This document shows, one piece after another, positions 61,148 to 64,000 of a DNA stretch of 64,000 nucleotides (position 1 is the stretch's first letter; every line of letters starts with the position of its first letter). Position numbers and translations under genes: made by a program. Location: positions 9,170,501 through 9,234,500 of the forward strand of contig NZ_CP030047.1 of NCBI RefSeq assembly GCF_015291625.1, given 5' to 3'. The notes below the pieces were generated by a model. That model worked only from the letters and a program-made list of their open reading frames with translations. It made no database searches and had not been told where the DNA came from. The stretch is from Bradyrhizobium sp. CCBAU 53421 (GTDB lineage: Bacteria > Pseudomonadota > Alphaproteobacteria > Rhizobiales > Xanthobacteraceae).

Positions 61148-62012
61148 CGGCCCCTCCCCCGAGCCGGCGATGGCTCGACGGCATGTCGCCGCTTAGCAGG
61201 CGCGACAACGCGCGCGGATACAAATTAAAGGATGTTCATGGTCGAACGATCGCGCGCAGCGTTGCAAACGAGTGACGCACGCAAGCCTCGCGCCGCTTAC
61301 ATTGATGGCGAAGACGTTTCGAGACGCTTCGGAAGCGTGTCTGACTGTCACGCGGGTTCAATTTCGCCACACGCGGCAATGATCGTCAGGGCTTGATCAT
61401 CAGGTCTTGTTTTCCAGGTCTTGCCTTTGAGGTCTTGGGCTTGACCTCGGTGACCTCGGCATCGGCGGCCTTCGGCGCGTCGCCAAATAACGCGAAGTAT
61501 TAGAGCAATAAAGCTACTTTAAGTTGCATGCAAATCCAGGATGTGTGTAGTCGCGGCGACTAAGCAAACGGCTTGGCTGGATGACCATCGCTCTCGCCTC
61601 GCCGGCCTTCGCCAGTGGCCCCGTGATGGTGGCGGCGCCCTGATCGGTTGCGTGATCGCTTCGATCACGACCTCGGTCTCCGCGCTCAACGTCAATCCAC
61701 CCGCTTCCAGCGTCCAGGCAACGTCCCTCCCCCACACTCCGGATCGCGTCACGGCGGGTGCCGGAGCCGGACGAACTCGTCGTCTGGCGCAGGCTGCACT
61801 GGCCGCCGCGCACCGGGTGGCCGCCAAACGAGCGCGGCCCGCCGCGCCGGCGCGACAGTCGCGAACGAGCCCGAAACGCCGCAATTCCCCGAGATGCGCG
61901 CAAACGCGCACCGGGATAGCCCGGACTCGTGGCTCGGGCCGAATTGCTTTACGCAATATTTTCGCGGTCGATGGGTTTATCTATTGGGCAGCAATGTTTC
62001 CTGGAATGGCCG
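61148..62012. other. Long region with no convincing gene
   Basis: 865 bp between the divergent hydrolase and LuxR-type genes. It contains a hairpin (AGACGCTTC, GG, AAGCGTGTCT) at 61322, three 14-bp tandem units at 61402, an AT-rich patch near 61495-61535, and mutually overlapping open frames on both strands at 61514-61956 that look like composition artefacts. On the reverse strand, 61397-61500 reads as a plausible gene tail ending KQDLMIKP-stop, perhaps a decayed gene. Confidence 0.5.
61402..61443. repeat. Three 14-bp tandem repeats
   Basis: AGGTCTTG recurs at 61402, 61416 and 61430, with an exact 14-bp period and varied filler (TTTTCC, CCTTTG, GGCTTG). Confidence 0.65.
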
Positions 62013-63125
62013 ATGGCGAACGACCTGCACGAGCATCTGATCGAACTGGCCTATGAGGCCGCGGTCGTCCCCGAGCTTTGGCCGAATGTGCTGCATCAGG
62101 TTGGCGGGATCGCCAAGGCGCGCGGTATCGTGCTGCTGACGGCGGCCCCGCACGACGTCCGCTGGGTCGCATCCCCCGGCATGCACGACGACACGGTCGC
62201 CTATGTCGAAGGCGGCTGGCACGAGCGCAACGGGCGGTTGCCGCGCCTGCTGGCGGCCAATCATGCCGGCTTCCTGCGCGACATCGACGTGTTCGATACG
62301 CCCGAGGAGGTGCAGCAGGATTACCAGATCCGCGAGTTCTTCCGCCCGCGCGGGCTCGGATGGGGCGCCGGTACCGCGATCCCGGTGCCGAGCGGCGATG
62401 TGTTGATCTACAGCGTCGAGCGCGAATACCGGCACGGGCCGATCGAACGGGAAGCGATCGAGCAGCTCGACGCGCTCCGCCCGCATCTGGCGCGGGCGGC
62501 GCTGCTGTCGGCGCGGCTCGGGATGGAGCGCGCGAGGGCGGCGACCGAGTCGCTGGCGATGCTCGGCCTGCCCGCGGCCGTGCTGCGGCGCGGCGGCCGC
62601 CTGATGGCGGCCAACACGCTGTTCGACCGTCTGGTGCCCGACGTGATGCAGGATCGCACCGATCGCCTGACGCTGGCGGCAACCGCCGCCGACGCGCTGT
62701 TCGCGCAGGCGGTGGGGGCGCTCGATCAGGGGCTCATCGGCGTCGAGGTCCGCTCGGTGCCGATCGCCGCGCAGGAGGATCGGCCACCGCTGATCGTGCA
62801 TCTGGTCCCGATCCAGGGCGCAGCGCGGGACCTGTTCGACCGCGCGCTGGCGATCGTCATCGTGACGCCGGTGGTGCCATCGGAGGTGCCGACCGCGGAA
62901 GTGCTGCAGGGCCTGTTCGACCTGACGCCGGCGGAAGCGCGCGTTGCGCGCGGCATCGGCGAGGGGCGAACCGTCGAGGCCATCGCCGTCGCGTTCGGCA
63001 TCTCCCGCGAGACGGTTCGCAACCAGCTCAAGGCCGTGCTGGCCAAGACCGGACTCGGCCGGCAGGTGGAATTGGCCGGACTGCTCGCCGGCGCCAAGGT
63101 GCCGCCGGGCTCGTCCGCGGACTAG
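62013..63125 (+). CDS. LuxR-type helix-turn-helix transcriptional regulator
   Basis: 370 aa from the ATG at 62013 (an upstream in-frame start at 61929 lies in non-coding-like sequence). The N-terminal 180 residues form an unrecognised sensory domain with a PAS/GAF-like feel (ARGIVLLTAAPHDVRWVASP, GAGTAIPVPSGDVLIYSVER). A linker with LAMLGLPAAVLRRGGRLMAA resembles a second PAS-like segment. The C-terminal LuxR helix-turn-helix is clear (FDLTPAEARVARGIGEGRTV, then IAVAFGISRETVRNQLKAVL). No cognate operon is obvious. Ligand and targets unknown. Confidence 0.9.
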   Translation: MANDLHEHLIELAYEAAVVPELWPNVLHQVGGIAKARGIVLLTAAPHDVRWVASPGMHDDTVAYVEGGWHERNGRLPRLLAANHAGFLRDIDVFDTPEEVQQDYQIREFFRPRGLGWGAGTAIPVPSGDVLIYSVEREYRHGPIEREAIEQLDALRPHLARAALLSARLGMERARAATESLAMLGLPAAVLRRGGRLMAANTLFDRLVPDVMQDRTDRLTLAATAADALFAQAVGALDQGLIGVEVRSVPIAAQEDRPPLIVHLVPIQGAARDLFDRALAIVIVTPVVPSEVPTAEVLQGLFDLTPAEARVARGIGEGRTVEAIAVAFGISRETVRNQLKAVLAKTGLGRQVELAGLLAGAKVPPGSSAD

Positions 63126-63280
63126 CACTCAAGCCATGTTCAGCCGAGCCTGGAAGAAGCCGGCAACACGGTTAACTGCATCGGATCGCATGTTCAAATC
63201 GCGCCGGTTGCGCTAGTGATAGCTCCCCTCCTCTCACCGTGCGCCCACCGGCGCATGTCCAGTCAAACGAGTGTATCTGA

Positions 63281-63622
63281 ATGGCCGAAGCCGACCTCGA
63301 CGCCGTCATCCGGCAAACCGCAAGAGCGCAGACCAAGGCCGTGATGGCGGCTGCCAAGAAGCGCCAGGCCGTCTGGGTCGCGCGCGCCGCCAAGGCCAAG
63401 GACAAGGAGACCAAGGCGCGCTTCCGCCACCTCGCCAAGAGCACGATCCTGAACGCGACCGCGACCGCCAAGCGGCTGCAGAATTCCGCGGAGAACGCCG
63501 CCGACGCCTATGCCCGCGCCATGAAGAAGGCGGTGGAAGAGCCGCCGCCGGCCATCAAGCCCGAGAAGAAATCCGAGAAAAAATCCGAGAAGAAGCCGGC
63601 GAAGAAGAAAGCGGCCGCCTGA
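63281..63622 (+). CDS. Lysine/alanine-rich basic protein
   Basis: 113-aa strongly basic protein. The first 80 residues are Ala/Lys/Arg-rich helices (AVMAAAKKRQAVWVARAAKA, HLAKSTILNATATAKRLQNS). The tail is a histone-H1-like low-complexity segment with KSEKKSEKKPAKKKAAA. No motif identifies a function; it might bind nucleic acid or polyphosphate (inference). The ATG at 63281 has no strong ribosome site. A GST gene follows after 12 bp and is probably cotranscribed. Confidence 0.72.
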   Translation: MAEADLDAVIRQTARAQTKAVMAAAKKRQAVWVARAAKAKDKETKARFRHLAKSTILNATATAKRLQNSAENAADAYARAMKKAVEEPPPAIKPEKKSEKKSEKKPAKKKAAA

Positions 63623-63634
63623 TAAGGAGCACGC

Positions 63635-64000
63635 ATGCTCACCGTTCACCATCTCGGCAAGTCGCAATCGGAGCGGATCGTATGGCTGTGCGAGGAGCTG
63701 GAGATCCCGTATGAGCTGAAGTGTACTACGCGCGATCCGGTCACGATGCTGGCGCCGGCCGATTACAAGGCGCTGCATCCGATCGGCGCCGCACCGGTCA
63801 TCACCGACGGTGAGCTGGTGCTGGCCGAGTCCGGCGCGGTCGTCGAGTACATCGTCGCCAGATACGGCGATGGACGGCTGACGCTGCCGCCCGACCACCC
63901 CGACTTCGCACAGTTCCTGTACTGGTTTCACTTCGCCAACGGCACGCTGCAGGCGCAGATGGGCCGCAGCATGATCCTGCACCGCCTCAACCTCGCGGCC
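63635..64000 (+). CDS. Glutathione S-transferase (partial, cut by window end)
   Basis: 122 codons from the ATG at 63635, open to the end of the window. ATAAGGAGC lies eight bases upstream. GST N-domain: LTVHHLGKSQSERIVWLCEE, ADYKALHPIGAAPVITDG with the cis-Pro, and LAESGAVVEYIVARYGDGRL with the Glu-Ser glutathione-binding pair. The start of the helical C-domain is seen (FLYWFHFANGTLQAQMGRSM). The catalytic residue is probably Ser in GKSQSER. It lies 12 bp after the lysine-rich protein gene. Confidence 0.92.
   Translation, partial: MLTVHHLGKSQSERIVWLCEELEIPYELKCTTRDPVTMLAPADYKALHPIGAAPVITDGELVLAESGAVVEYIVARYGDGRLTLPPDHPDFAQFLYWFHFANGTLQAQMGRSMILHRLNLAA

Noticed and set aside
61514..62056. Overlapping frames of 129-171 aa on both strands before the LuxR-type gene
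   Set aside because: They lie opposite each other, are Arg/Ala/Ser-rich and low in motifs, and none has a ribosome site; kept only as a gene-poor region.

Overview
The window looks like chromosome from a high-GC alphaproteobacterium of the Bradyrhizobium/Nitrobacteraceae type. This rests on the RegS/RegR redox pair, the BioR-controlled bioBFDA operon with its TTATCTATAA-like operators, a DUF394 (MmcB) protein, a 180-kDa-class NAD-glutamate dehydrogenase, and several families of dispersed palindromic intergenic repeats of the kind common in Rhizobiales. The species assignment is inference. I found no transposase, integrase, phage gene or CRISPR array, and one tRNA (Arg, anticodon CCG).

Layout. 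1-3.7 kb: an ABC-2 exporter pair (permease cut by the window edge), then regS-regR. 3.9-9.0 kb: mmcB, a secreted vWA protein and two convergent GH13 enzymes. 9.1-16.5 kb: an Rmd1/DUF155 membrane protein, an MBL hydrolase, a PHB-depolymerase-like esterase, a drug-type MFS pump, a flavin monooxygenase and a LysR regulator. 16.7-22.4 kb: two SDRs, a GST, a SnoaL-like protein, Ada and a second methylguanine methyltransferase; three of these transcription units share a 27-bp upstream motif that may be an Ada operator. 22.4-32.1 kb: signalling genes (adenylate cyclase, HWE/HisKA_2 kinase, PAS-GGDEF-EAL), small secreted proteins, hydrolases and a second flavin monooxygenase.

32.2-35.1 kb, downstream of tRNA-Arg, is the most accessory-looking part: a lipocalin-like protein, a MipZ-family ATPase bracketed by two 122-bp direct repeats, and an unknown small protein. 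35.2-49.2 kb: NAD-glutamate dehydrogenase, CBS protein, YbaK-like deacylase, pentapeptide protein, a CoA-transferase/dehalogenase/thioesterase operon with a divergent LysR regulator, an MFS transporter and a secreted YXWGXW protein with 54-bp tandem repeats. 49.3-54.1 kb: bioA, bioD, bioF and bioB, with bioR divergent. 54.2-64 kb: GFA protein, GreA-like factor, RND efflux pump and adaptor, a hydrolase, a LuxR-type regulator, a lysine-rich protein and a partial GST.

The most unusual pattern is structural. Two families of about 100-bp palindromic elements end in CTAAAGC or CTAGAGC terminal inverted repeats. Each terminus carries a stop codon for genes running into it, and five flanking genes here actually use it, including both convergent genes on either side of the element at 45.9 kb. 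The most unusual gene is the repeat-flanked MipZ-like ATPase.
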